A stretch of DNA of 11,603 nucleotides. It comes from CAZWSC01 sp964636385 (lineage in GTDB: Bacteria > Eisenbacteria > RBG-16-71-46 > CAIMUX01). The number at the start of each line of letters is the position of its first letter. The first letter of the stretch is position 1. The translations under genes and the position numbers were made by a program. Below, in pieces: positions 1-7,303 of the stretch. The stretch is from assembly GCA_964636385.1 (NCBI GenBank), contig CAZWSC010000087.1, forward strand, positions 1-11,603. The letters run 5' to 3'. A model generated the notes under the pieces. The model did not search any database. It was given only the letters and a program-made list of their open reading frames with translations, and was not told the origin of the DNA.

Positions 1-2976
1 GCCCGCGAGTCGTTGCGCATTGCGTATGCGAAGGAAGTCCACACCATCTGCACATACTGCGGAGTTGGCTGCGGGCTCATCTGCCATGTTCGCGATGGCG
101 TGATCATCAACGTGGAGGGTGATCCCGATCACCCGGTCAATGAGGGCACGCTCTGCAGCAAGGGCCAGTCGCACTTCAATGTCTCGTACGTTATCGACCG
201 CCTGGGCCGGCCGAAGCCCAATCCCAAGCGGTTGACCCGGCCGCTATATCGCGGCAAGGGCGAGGCGAAATACAGGGAGGTGAGCTGGGACTGGGTCCTG
301 ACCGAGATCGCCAAACGCGTCAAGGACACCCGGGACCGCACCTTCGAGACCACGGTGGATGTCAACGGCAGGCCGGTCACCGTGAACCGCACGAAGGCGA
401 TCACCTGGCTGGGCAGCGCGTTCTGCACCAACGAAGAGAACTACCTGTTCAACAAGTTCACGCGGGGGTTGGGGCTGATAGCCCTTGACCACTGCGCACG
501 TCTCTGACACAGCGTCACGGTCGCCGGTCTGGCGGCATCATTCGGCAGAGGCGTAATGACGAACCACTGGATCGACTACCAGCATTCAGATGTGTTCATG
601 AACATCGGCGGCAACACCGCAGAGAACCACCCCATATCGATGCGGTGGATCGAAAAGGCCCGGGAGAAGAAGGGCGCGAAGCTCATCGTTGTGGACCCTC
701 GGATCTCGCGGACCGCGGCGGTGGCCGATCTGTATGTCCAGATCCGTCCGGGCACAAACCTTGCGTATCTCTGTGGCCTGATCAACTACATCCTCGAGAA
801 CGAGCGCTATCACAAGGACTACGTTCTCCACTACACGAATGCATCCTTCCTCATCAACCCGGACTTCTCGTTCGACGAGGAGACCGGTTTCTTCTCCGGT
901 GTTCAGGACGACAACATCCGGAATGCGAAGAAGTACGATCAGACCACCTGGAACTACCAGCGCGATGGGGCCGGAAACATCCGAAGGGATACTTCGCTGA
1001 ACAGCCCCAACTGCGCCTTCCAGCTTCTGAAGAAGCACTACCGCAACTACACCATAGAGAACGTCGCCGCAATGACGGGCGCTGATCCCGAGGCATTGCG
1101 GGCCTCCTATGATCTCTACTCCAGCACGGGCGCGTCCGAGAAAGCCGGCAACATCCTGTACGCGATGGGGATCACGCAGTTCACGCACGGCGCCCAGAAC
1201 GTGCGCTCCATTGCCATGGTCCAGCTTCTGCTCGGGAACATCGGAATCGCCGGCGGCGGGGTGAACGCCCAGCGCGGCCAGTCCAATGTGCAGGGTGCAT
1301 GCGACCAGGGGATGCTGTACCACGTGGTCACCGGCTACAGCCCGCCCCCGAACCAGAATACATCGCCGACACTTGCCGACTACAACCGGGTCAATACACC
1401 GCCGTCAGGCTGGTGGGTGAACCGCCCGAAGTACTTCGTGAGCATGCTGAAGGCCATGTACGGGGAGCACGCCACTCCGGAGAACGACTTCGGGTACCAA
1501 TGGATGCCGAAGCTGGACGGCCGCGACCAGTCCCACATCCCCACGTACAAGGCGATGCGTGATGGCAAGATCGAGGGCTTTTTCTGCTGGGCGGACAACC
1601 CGATCGTCTCCGGCCCGAGTACCGCTGCCAAGCGTGAATACCAGAAGAAGCTCAAGTGGCTCGTCTGCGTGGACATGTTCGAGAACGAGACCGCTTCCTT
1701 CTGGGAAGCTCCGGGCATGAACCCCTCCGAGATCGACACCGAGGTGTTCATCCTTCCAGCCGCAGCGCCGTACGAGCGCGAGGGATCGAAGACGAACAGC
1801 GGGCGGTGGATCCAGTGGGCATGGAAGGCCCAGGAGCCTCCCGGAGAGGCGAAGCCCGACCTCTGGATCGTCTACGAGCTCTTCAAGAGGGTACAGGCCC
1901 TCTACCGCGAGGAAGGACAGGGTTCACCCGTGCCCGAAGCCGTCAGGAGCGTCCTCTGGGACTACGACGGGCCTGATGGACAGGTGGATGTGGACAAGGT
2001 CTGCCGGGAAGTCAACGGGTACAACTGGGCCGACAGGTCGCTTGTGCGCAACTTCGTCGGCCTGAAGGACGACGGAACCACCGCCTGTGGCTGCTGGCTT
2101 TACAGCGGTTACTACAACAACCCGGCGAATCCCGCCACCAAGAGCCGCATCCGAGAGAAGGAGGGCGTGGGCAACAACCTCGGCTGGTCGTTCGCATGGC
2201 CGCTGAACCGCAGGATCGTGTACAACCGCGGCTCTGCGAATCCGTTCGACGGCAAGCCATGGAACCCGAAGGTTCCGGTCATCTGGTGGAGCCCCGAACA
2301 GAACAGGTGGATTGGCAACGACATCCCGGATATCCCCGGCACCTGGGGTTTCGAACAGTCGACGAAGAACCCGTTCATCATGCTTCCCGAGGGCGTCGGG
2401 AGGCTGCACTGTGTTACGGCGCTCATGGATGGCCCGTTCCCAAGTCACTATGAGCCGGCCGAGAGCCCGGTGCCCAACCTGCTCTACCCGAAGGCCACGT
2501 ACAACCCGGTCAGCGAGCGCTTCTATGAGGATCATGTGGTCGAGAGCGATGAAGAACGCGCGAAGTATCCGTACGTTATCTCCACCTACCGGGTGGTTGA
2601 GCACTACCAGACCGGGGTGGTGACGCGGAACAATCCCTGGCTGAACGAGATGATGCCGGAGCTCTTCATCGAGCTCAGCAACGAGCTGGCGGCGGAGTTG
2701 GGCATCAGGAACGGGGACAAGGTCATCGTTGAGAGCAAGCGGCTCTTCAAGAACGGGAATCAGGGCGGTATCGAGGCCGTGGCCTGTGTGACTAGCCGCA
2801 TCCCACCTGTCACCATACAGGGCAGGAAGACGCACATCGTGGGAATGCCATGGCACTGGGGATTCAAGGGGCTCAGCACCGGGGCGATCACCAATGATCT
2901 CAGCCCTTCGGTGGGGGATCCCAACACCACGATCCCGGAGTACAAGGCCTTCCTCTGCAACGTCAAGAAGGCCTGA
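1..2976 (+). CDS. fdnG: Formate dehydrogenase-N type catalytic subunit, selenocysteine-containing (5' partial)
   Basis: This enzyme oxidises formate to CO2 at a bis-molybdopterin-guanine-dinucleotide Mo centre and passes electrons to a ferredoxin-like beta subunit. The window opens inside the gene, and 991 residues are visible in one frame once the UGA at 505-507 is read as selenocysteine. A [4Fe-4S] motif lies at visible residues C17, C20, C24 and C52, followed by the conserved Lys54. Sec169 is followed directly by the catalytic His170, and the text around it (ARL-Sec-H, FGRGVMTNHW) matches the E. coli FdnG/FdoG active site. The conserved Arg in VNAQRGQSN is near residue 425, and the C-terminus (GDPNTTIPEYKAFLCNV) is also family-typical. 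Length agrees with the roughly 1015-residue FdnG once a short missing N-terminus is added. The first visible residues resemble the mature start after a Tat signal, so export is likely but the signal is out of view. A TTG at 13 is only an internal codon. Its beta subunit is encoded convergently at 5951-6736, which is unusual. Confidence 0.95.
505..507 (+). other. UGA codon read as selenocysteine (Sec169 of the visible protein)
   Basis: The TGA is in frame with open coding sequence on both sides (1-504 and 508-2973). Both sides align without a gap to formate dehydrogenase-N. It sits exactly where E. coli FdnG has Sec196, directly before the conserved His. Reading it as a stop would remove about 820 residues including most of the Mo-cofactor fold. 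A conventional gene caller would split the gene here into a short protein and a second one starting at the ATG at 556. Confidence 0.95.
508..546 (+). promoter_or_regulatory. Bacterial SECIS-like hairpin
   Basis: Immediately after the UGA, six base pairs (520-525 GTCGCC with 531-536 GGCGGC, one of them G-U) close a five-base loop GGTCT at 526-530. The loop begins 18 bases after the UGA. Bacterial SECIS elements bind SelB through an apical loop containing GGU, placed roughly 16-37 bases downstream of the codon, and the E. coli fdhF loop also contains GGTCT. The hairpin lies inside the coding sequence. The upper stem is clear. The lower helix is imperfect and I did not resolve it. Confidence 0.82.
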
Positions 2977-2994
2977 CCCTGGACCGACAGGGCG

Positions 2995-3028
2995 CTGGCC
3001 CGGACCTTTCGTGAGTTGTTCGGGCCAG
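2995..3028. terminator. Stem-loop 1 downstream of the formate dehydrogenase gene
   Basis: CTGGCCCGGA (2995-3004) pairs with TTCGGGCCAG (3019-3028) over ten base pairs with one G-U, enclosing a 14-base loop. It begins 18 bases after the fdnG stop codon, which fits a transcript end or 3'-stabilising structure. There is no T-run after it, so it is not a classic intrinsic terminator. Confidence 0.5.
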
Positions 3029-3039
3029 GACCAGGTGGA

Positions 3040-3089
3040 CATGAGAACGGCGTGTCCGGTGTGAAAGCCGGATACGCCGTTAACTCATG
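3040..3089. terminator. Long stem-loop 2 in the convergent intergenic region
   Basis: AACGGCGTGTCCGG (3046-3059) pairs with CCGGATACGCCGTT (3068-3081) over 14 base pairs with one G-U and an 8-base loop. The stem continues with CATGAG (3040-3045) against CTCATG (3084-3089) after a two-base AA bulge, for about 20 pairs in total. It lies between two converging transcription units and could act on either strand. No T-tract follows, so a Rho-dependent, 3'-end-protecting or protein-binding role is equally possible. Confidence 0.5.
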
Positions 3090-3098
3090 CGCAGCTCA

Positions 3099-3129
3099 GG
3101 ATGACGGCACCCTGGAGGCCTGGTCATCC
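3099..3129. terminator. Stem-loop 3, next to the end of the small Cys-rich gene
   Basis: GGATGAC (3099-3105) and GTCATCC (3123-3129) form a perfect seven-base-pair stem. On the minus strand it starts eight bases after the stop codon of the 3138-3335 gene, so it is placed to end that transcript. There is no T-run on either side. Confidence 0.42.
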
Positions 3130-3137
3130 GCGGCTCA

Positions 3138-3335
3138 TCAACTGTGAGCCTTCTCCCTCTTGCCGGGGATGCCTGAACTGTATATCAGATCGTAGAAGCA
3201 CTCCTTGCACTGGTACATGCACGGGTACTTGACCCCGGTGCACGAACCTGCATGAGTGCCTGCCAATCCGCACCTGCGGCAGAGGTCGCTCCTGTGGCCG
3301 TCGCGGAAGGCACAGGTTAAGCAGTTCTTGTTCAT
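3138..3335 (-). CDS. Small eight-cysteine putative metal-binding protein (65 aa)
   Basis: I do not recognise the family. The 65-residue product has eight cysteines in the pattern C5-x2-C8, C19-x2-C22, C32, C39-x3-C43-x2-C46. That spacing suits one or two zinc sites or an Fe-S site. It has no signal peptide or membrane segment, and its tail is basic. The ATG at 3335 has a good ribosome-binding site: AGGAAG six bases upstream on the minus strand. It lies 226 bases downstream of rnfC on the same strand and could be the last gene of the fdnH-rnfD-rnfC unit or have its own promoter. A stem-loop follows its stop codon. The cysteine density, the good start site and the fitting 3' structure make a real gene more likely than chance. 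A role in handling metal or sulfur for the neighbouring redox complex is speculation. Confidence 0.68.
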   Translation of the reverse strand: MNKNCLTCAFRDGHRSDLCRRCGLAGTHAGSCTGVKYPCMYQCKECFYDLIYSSGIPGKREKAHS

Positions 3336-3561
3336 CTACGTCTTCCTTCGTAATGATGCTGTCTGGAGCTCAAGGCTCACGAAACAGATGGGCGAACATG
3401 GATTGGATGCGGACGGGCGCCGGGCGATTGGCGCAATCTGCCGGAAAGCAACGGGCCACGCCAGCTGGGAAAGCCGGCGCGGCCCTCATCCGAATCTCGC
3501 CCGACCCGGTCCTTGCGCCGGGCCAAGTGGGCACTTCTGCCCCGGCCGTCCCCTGGATGCG
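3336..3561. other. Intergenic region between rnfC and the small Cys-rich gene
   Basis: No further gene is supported. RnfC ends in the usual way after its second Fe-S motif, so this is not a frameshifted rnfC tail. The only clear structure is a short palindrome at 3426-3438 (GATTG, GCG, CAATC). On the minus strand, the bases just before 3335 carry the Shine-Dalgarno sequence of the small gene. I see no convincing promoter. Confidence 0.4.
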
Positions 3562-4890
3562 TCAGGCCCGCTGCATCTCCATGACGGCGGCCTTGGCCTC
3601 GCGAATGAAACGGACCATCGGGCGAAGAGATGGGCAGCCGAAGGCGCAGGCCCCGCACTCCACGCAGTCGAGGGCGCCCTCCCTGTCCGCCACCTCCCAC
3701 TGCTTCAGTTCCGCGGCTGTCGCCAGGAAGTTGGGATACAGGTACATCGGGCAGGCCTGTACGCACCGCTGGCAGCGGACGCAGTCCAGGTAGCCGTCCC
3801 GCCTTGACGCCATCGCCTTGTCGAGAGCCAGGAAGCCGCTTGTTCCCTTGACCACGTGGGCGCCCAGATCCTCCTGTGCCCACCCGGTCATCGGCCCGCC
3901 AAGGACGAGCCTTTCTGCGAAGGAGTTCAGGCCGCCCGCCTGCTCGACGATGTGGGAGAGGGGGCTGCCCAGCGCCACCCTGAGGTTGCAGGGGCGCTTC
4001 ACACCGGGACCCGATACGGTCAGGACCCGGTCGATAAGCGGCTTGCCCTCGAGGATTGCTTCTGTCACGGCCAGGGCGGTTCCTACGTTCTGTACGAGGG
4101 CGCCGACCTTCATCGGCAGGCCCCGCGCGGGCACCTCGCGGTTGAGGGTCGCCTTGATGAGCTGCTTTTCCGCGCCCTGGGGATACTTGGTGTGCAGGCC
4201 GGTCACCTCGACGTCGGGATACTTCGCCGCGGCCTTCGTGACATGCTCGATGGCATCGGGCTTGTTGTCCTCGATGCCGATGATGACCTTCGAGGCCCCA
4301 AGCGCCCGCTTCATGATGAGGGCGCCGGTGATGACTCCGTCGGTCTTCTCCAGCAGCATCCTGTGGTCGCATGTCAGGAACGGCTCGCATTCGCACCCGT
4401 TGATGATGACCGTGTCGATCGGGCTGTCGGCGGGCGGGGAGAGCTTGACGGTGGTGGGGAACGCCGCGCCCCCCATACCCACGATCCCGGCCTCGCGCAC
4501 CCTGGCCCTGATGTCGTCCGGCTTCGCATCCTGCCACTTGGGGATCGGATCCATGTATGCCGTCTTCTTCTGGTCCTCGGCGGAACCAACGGCGATCGCG
4601 ACGCCCATTACCTCCTGTCCGGTGAAGTACCTGCGCTTCTCCATCGCCACGACCTTGCCCGTAGCCGGGGAGTGCACCGCTGCCGAGACGAACGAATCGG
4701 ATCCGCCGATCTTCTGACCCTTCAAAACCTCCTGGCCGACCTCGACGCAGGCGCTGTTGGGGGCACCTATGTGCTGGTGGAGAGGAACGAACAACTCCTT
4801 CGGAAGCGGGGTATTCTCGATGGCGAGGTCCTTTGTCGCCTCCTTGTAATCAGGAGGGTGTATCCCCCCGACGAACGTTCCAGTAGTCAT
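3562..4890 (-). CDS. rnfC: RnfC-like subunit (NAD(H)/FMN and Fe-S electron-transfer protein)
   Basis: RnfC is the cytoplasmic subunit of Rnf that carries FMN, exchanges electrons with NAD(H) and resembles NuoF. The 442-residue product opens with FVGGIHPPDYKE. It then has GIVGMGGAAFPT (about 136-146, flavin/NAD-binding loop), NGCECEPFLTCD (about 165-175), GIEDNKPDAI and TKYPQGAEKQLI, all typical of RnfC. Two ferredoxin motifs follow: C370, C373, C376, C380 and C409, C412, C415, C419. Length is close to the usual size; the long repeat tail of E. coli RsxC is absent. The ATG at 4890 is chosen because AGGAGG lies eight bases upstream; a TTG at 4896 in the same frame sits too close to that site. 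It follows rnfD by about 60 bases. Order D then C, with no rnfG, rnfE, rnfA or rnfB, differs from canonical rnfCDGEAB. Confidence 0.93.
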   Translation of the reverse strand: MTTGTFVGGIHPPDYKEATKDLAIENTPLPKELFVPLHQHIGAPNSACVEVGQEVLKGQKIGGSDSFVSAAVHSPATGKVVAMEKRRYFTGQEVMGVAIAVGSAEDQKKTAYMDPIPKWQDAKPDDIRARVREAGIVGMGGAAFPTTVKLSPPADSPIDTVIINGCECEPFLTCDHRMLLEKTDGVITGALIMKRALGASKVIIGIEDNKPDAIEHVTKAAAKYPDVEVTGLHTKYPQGAEKQLIKATLNREVPARGLPMKVGALVQNVGTALAVTEAILEGKPLIDRVLTVSGPGVKRPCNLRVALGSPLSHIVEQAGGLNSFAERLVLGGPMTGWAQEDLGAHVVKGTSGFLALDKAMASRRDGYLDCVRCQRCVQACPMYLYPNFLATAAELKQWEVADREGALDCVECGACAFGCPSLRPMVRFIREAKAAVMEMQRA

Positions 4891-4915
4891 TGACAAAACC
4901 TCCTCGCTACGCCGG

Positions 4916-4957
4916 TTAGTCCGGAGTGCCCGTGAAACTCGTGACGATCCGGGTCAT
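4916..4957 (-). other. 13-codon reading frame overlapping the rnfD stop (ATGA)
   Basis: The rnfD stop codon overlaps an ATG in the ATGA arrangement used for translational coupling. That ATG opens a 13-residue frame (MTRIVTSFTGTPD) ending at 4916, some 25 bases before rnfC. The peptide does not resemble the start of RnfG. It may keep ribosomes on the message up to the rnfC site, or it may be chance. Confidence 0.2.
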
Positions 4958-5949
4958 GAAGCGGTCGCCCTGGCTGCAGCCGCCCTGGCTGCATTGGCCG
5001 TGCCGAACACGCCGCGCCTGGTGAGAGCATCGATGACCGGTACGAAGGCGTTCATGATCAGAATCGCGAATGCCACGCCCTCGGTCGGGCCCAGGAAGAC
5101 CCGGAAGATGACCACCAGAACCCCGATCATGACCCCGAAGATGATCCGCCCCGGGTTCGTGATTGGGGACGTAACCCAGTCGGTTGCCATGAAGAGGGCG
5201 CCAAGCATGAGCCCGCCGCTGAGCAGGTGATCGAACGGGTTGTGCCCGACGATCGCTGTGAAGACAAGAACCGTCGCCAGGATCGAGGCCGGGATGTGCC
5301 AGGTGATGTGCTTCCTGTACAGCAGGTATGCGCCACCCAGGAGAAGGGCCAGTGCCGAGGTCTCGGCAAGACCGCCCCCGCCGGGATAGGCGAGCAGAAG
5401 GCGCATGTGCGGGAGATCCTGGCCACTGGCGATCATCGCGAGCGGGGTGGCACCGGTGACCGAGTCGACCACCTCCTGCGACATCGGGAAGCGGACACCC
5501 AGACCGCTGAACCACCGGTTCAGGACGATGGTGACCGGCGCCAGGATGATCACGCCCGCGCGGCCGAATGCGGCCGGGTTGAAGCGGTTCCAGCCGAGCC
5601 CGCCCATCCATTCCTTGGCGATACCCACAGCCAGGATCGTCGCGAAGACCGCAGTCCACCACGGTGTCAGCGGCGAGAAGCAGAGGGCGAGAATGAGCCC
5701 GGTAACGAACACGCTTCGGTCGCTGATGCTCGACCTGCGCCCCTTGATGCGCCGGGCGACGACGTCGACCAGCGCCGATGCCACCAGGCACACGGCGATC
5801 AGGAAGACCGCGTTCATCCGGTAGAAGTAGATCGAGACCAGGGTGACCGGGAGCAGTGCGAGCATCGTGTCCCGCATGGCCCTCGAGACCGTTTCCCCGG
5901 ACGAAAGGTGCGGGGGATCGATTACGCTGAACTTGCGTTCTTCACGCAT
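4954..5949 (-). CDS. rnfD: RnfD-like membrane flavoprotein subunit
   Basis: RnfD is an NqrB-like integral membrane protein with a covalently bound FMN that relays electrons through the membrane to RnfC. The 331-residue product has several hydrophobic segments, at about 29-43, 47-63, 79-110, 131-143, 196-210, 217-235, 243-255, 269-286 and 289-307. It also has the flavinylation motif SVTGATPL at 163-170, in which Thr168 should carry FMN. Other family signatures are GWNRFNPAAFGR (119-130), FMATDWVTSP (253-262) and GVAFAILIMNAFVPVID near the end. AGGGAGG lies eight bases before the ATG at 5949. Only one base separates it from the fdnH stop codon, so the two are almost certainly co-translated. The C-terminus is a short alanine-rich tail. 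No flavin transferase (ApbE) gene is visible in the window. Canonical partners RnfG, E, A and B are absent here. Confidence 0.93.
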   Translation of the reverse strand: MREERKFSVIDPPHLSSGETVSRAMRDTMLALLPVTLVSIYFYRMNAVFLIAVCLVASALVDVVARRIKGRRSSISDRSVFVTGLILALCFSPLTPWWTAVFATILAVGIAKEWMGGLGWNRFNPAAFGRAGVIILAPVTIVLNRWFSGLGVRFPMSQEVVDSVTGATPLAMIASGQDLPHMRLLLAYPGGGGLAETSALALLLGGAYLLYRKHITWHIPASILATVLVFTAIVGHNPFDHLLSGGLMLGALFMATDWVTSPITNPGRIIFGVMIGVLVVIFRVFLGPTEGVAFAILIMNAFVPVIDALTRRGVFGTANAARAAAARATAS

Positions 5950-5950
5950 T

Positions 5951-6736
5951 TCAATAACCTCCCTGGGGCCGTTCTGGGTTCTGTTCCCTGGCTCTGCGCC
6001 TGTTGATGATGAATCCGACCGCCACAGCGCCGATCACCGCCAGCGCGCGCAGGGGTTCGAATATGTTGCCCCACACGGTTGCAGCCATCGGGGGATGCGG
6101 ATCGTCGGGCAGGCCGTATGCGGAGGGGCGGTCGGCAAGCACGTACAGCATCGCCATGCCGCCCATTTCGCTCAGGCCGTAGATTCTCGCACCGGCAACG
6201 CCGCTGGCCTTGAGTTCGCCGACCCGCTTCTGCGCGAGTCTCACCATCTCGCTGCGCTCACCGAACACGATTGCGTTCGTCGGGCACGTGGCGGCGCAGG
6301 CCGGTTGCATGCCGTTGGTGACGCGGTCGTAGCAGAAGGTGCACTTGCGCGCCACGCCCATGTTCTTGTCGTACTGCGCCACGAGGAACGGGCAATTGGC
6401 CACGCAGTAGTTGCATGAGATGCACTTCTCGTAGTCCACCTTGACCGTCCCGATGTCGGTCTTGTGCATGGCGCCGCTGGGGCAGGCATCTACACACGGT
6501 GCATCCTGACAGTGCATGCAGTGCATCTTGGCGAAAAGCCAGCGGGTCCTGCCCTGCTCCTCGTGCTCCCGGAACATGATCCGGGTCCACGTTATCGGCG
6601 ACAGCGAGGGTGGGTTCTCATAGCTGCCCGTGAAGCGCGTCTTCTGGGCAGGCAGGCTATTCCACTGCTTGCACGCAGTCTGGCATCCGCGGCAGGCCAT
6701 GCACTTCGTGACGTCATTCAGCATCGCTACCTTCAT
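5951..6736 (-). CDS. fdnH: Formate dehydrogenase-N type iron-sulfur (beta) subunit with membrane anchor
   Basis: This 261-residue ferredoxin-like subunit should carry electrons from the Mo subunit to the membrane. Sixteen cysteines form four [4Fe-4S] sites: C12/15/18/22, C73/76/81/85, C105/108/111/115 and C132/135/147/151. A single hydrophobic helix (about 225-244) followed by INRRRAREQ matches the C-terminal anchor of FdnH. By the positive-inside rule the Fe-S domain would face the periplasm and the tail the cytoplasm. There is no signal peptide, as expected for a beta subunit exported together with a Tat-bearing alpha subunit. The ATG at 6736 has GGAAGG about nine bases upstream. It is the first gene of a tight unit with rnfD (one-base gap) and rnfC. 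The usual third subunit, cytochrome b FdnI, is missing. The catalytic subunit lies in a separate, converging unit. Related NrfC/PsrB-type ferredoxins are possible, but the anchor and the local fdnG favour FdnH. Confidence 0.92.
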   Translation of the reverse strand: MKVAMLNDVTKCMACRGCQTACKQWNSLPAQKTRFTGSYENPPSLSPITWTRIMFREHEEQGRTRWLFAKMHCMHCQDAPCVDACPSGAMHKTDIGTVKVDYEKCISCNYCVANCPFLVAQYDKNMGVARKCTFCYDRVTNGMQPACAATCPTNAIVFGERSEMVRLAQKRVGELKASGVAGARIYGLSEMGGMAMLYVLADRPSAYGLPDDPHPPMAATVWGNIFEPLRALAVIGAVAVGFIINRRRAREQNPERPQGGY

Positions 6737-7030
6737 GTCAGCCTACCTTCCTTCCTGAAATGCGGATTTCACAGAGAAGGGTATTCGAACCGGGGAACCC
6801 GGTGACTGCGCCCGTCGACGACAGGCCGGGACCCGGCGGGCCGCCGGACAGCCGGCCTGTGTACGGCCGGCACCATGCTGCCGGAAGCAATCTCCCTGTC
6901 CGGCCCCATGTCGTCCAAGGCGTTGATGCCCAACGAGTATTGACTGCGGGAGCATAGATGGATCTGTGGTCTGCAGTCAACACGGAATCGCGCTTCTTTC
7001 GGAATTGCGCTGTGCCTGCGGGGGGAGCAT
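6737..7030. other. Intergenic region upstream of fdnH
   Basis: No gene is supported here. Open frames on the minus strand are low-complexity, arginine- and proline-rich and resemble no family I know. The region is rich in GCCGG-type strings around 6827-6895. It holds the promoter/operator candidate at 6940-6980 and would give fdnH a 5' leader of about 200 bases. Confidence 0.4.
6940..6980 (-). promoter_or_regulatory. Candidate sigma-70 promoter and overlapping operator for fdnH-rnfD-rnfC
   Basis: On the minus strand, a -35 box TTGACT (6975-6980) is followed after 18 bases by a -10 box TATGCT (6951-6956). The start would be near 6944, about 200 bases before fdnH. The -35 box is part of GCAGTCAA (6973-6980), which forms a perfect inverted repeat with TTGACTGC (6940-6947). 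The two arms flank the -10 box, the geometry of a repressor operator. This is read by eye only. Confidence 0.45.
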
Positions 7031-7303
7031 ATGAGGCTTCCGGCTGTGCCCGGCGACGTGCAGTCCGTGATCGGCATGCGGCGCCCGGGAAAGACCACCT
7101 TACTGCGCCAGCTCCTCAATAAGCATAGAGCGGAGGCCGAGCCCGAGCGGGCGCTGGCCGGTGCGTCACTGTCTGCGGAGCCCTGCGGGGAGCAGCGCCG
7201 GCTTCTGGTGCTCGACCACGAGGCGGTTCTCCGCACTGTCGCGCACGGAGTGCCCGTCCAGCCTGCCTATGAGTGGCTGCTGGCGTCGTCGGCCGAAGGG
7301 TGA
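7031..7303 (+). pseudogene. Remnant of an AAA_14 / DUF4143-type ATPase with the middle deleted
   Basis: The 90-residue frame begins with a Walker A motif in the AAA_14 style (SVIGMRRPGKTTLLRQLL, about residues 12-29). It ends with a stretch typical of the very C-terminus of the same family (VQPAYEWLL before a short tail). Intact members are usually around 380-450 residues. The central sensor, Walker B and DUF4143 regions are missing, so this looks like an internally deleted gene still in frame. A purine-rich GGGGGAG lies three bases before the ATG, so it could still be translated. The family call is from memory of the motif style. An unrelated small P-loop protein is the alternative. Confidence 0.5.

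Noticed and set aside
505..507. In-frame stop suggesting a broken formate dehydrogenase gene
   Set aside because: The position, the following His and the GGTCT hairpin fit selenocysteine; both halves are otherwise intact.
1924..3042. Long open frame (372 codons) on the minus strand inside the formate dehydrogenase gene
   Set aside because: It is a shadow of high GC third positions; the protein is low in family-like patterns and the plus strand is clearly coding.
3256..4893. Several long plus-strand frames opposite rnfC and the Cys-rich gene
   Set aside because: Arginine/proline/alanine-rich shadows with no motifs, while the minus strand encodes recognisable RnfC.
6780..6800. GGTTCGAATAC-like string on the minus strand resembling a tRNA T-loop
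   Set aside because: The flanking bases do not form a T stem and no acceptor, D or anticodon arm is found around it.
6769..7236. Minus-strand open frame upstream of fdnH (155 codons)
   Set aside because: No recognisable motif, biased composition, and it overlaps both the ATPase remnant and the candidate promoter.
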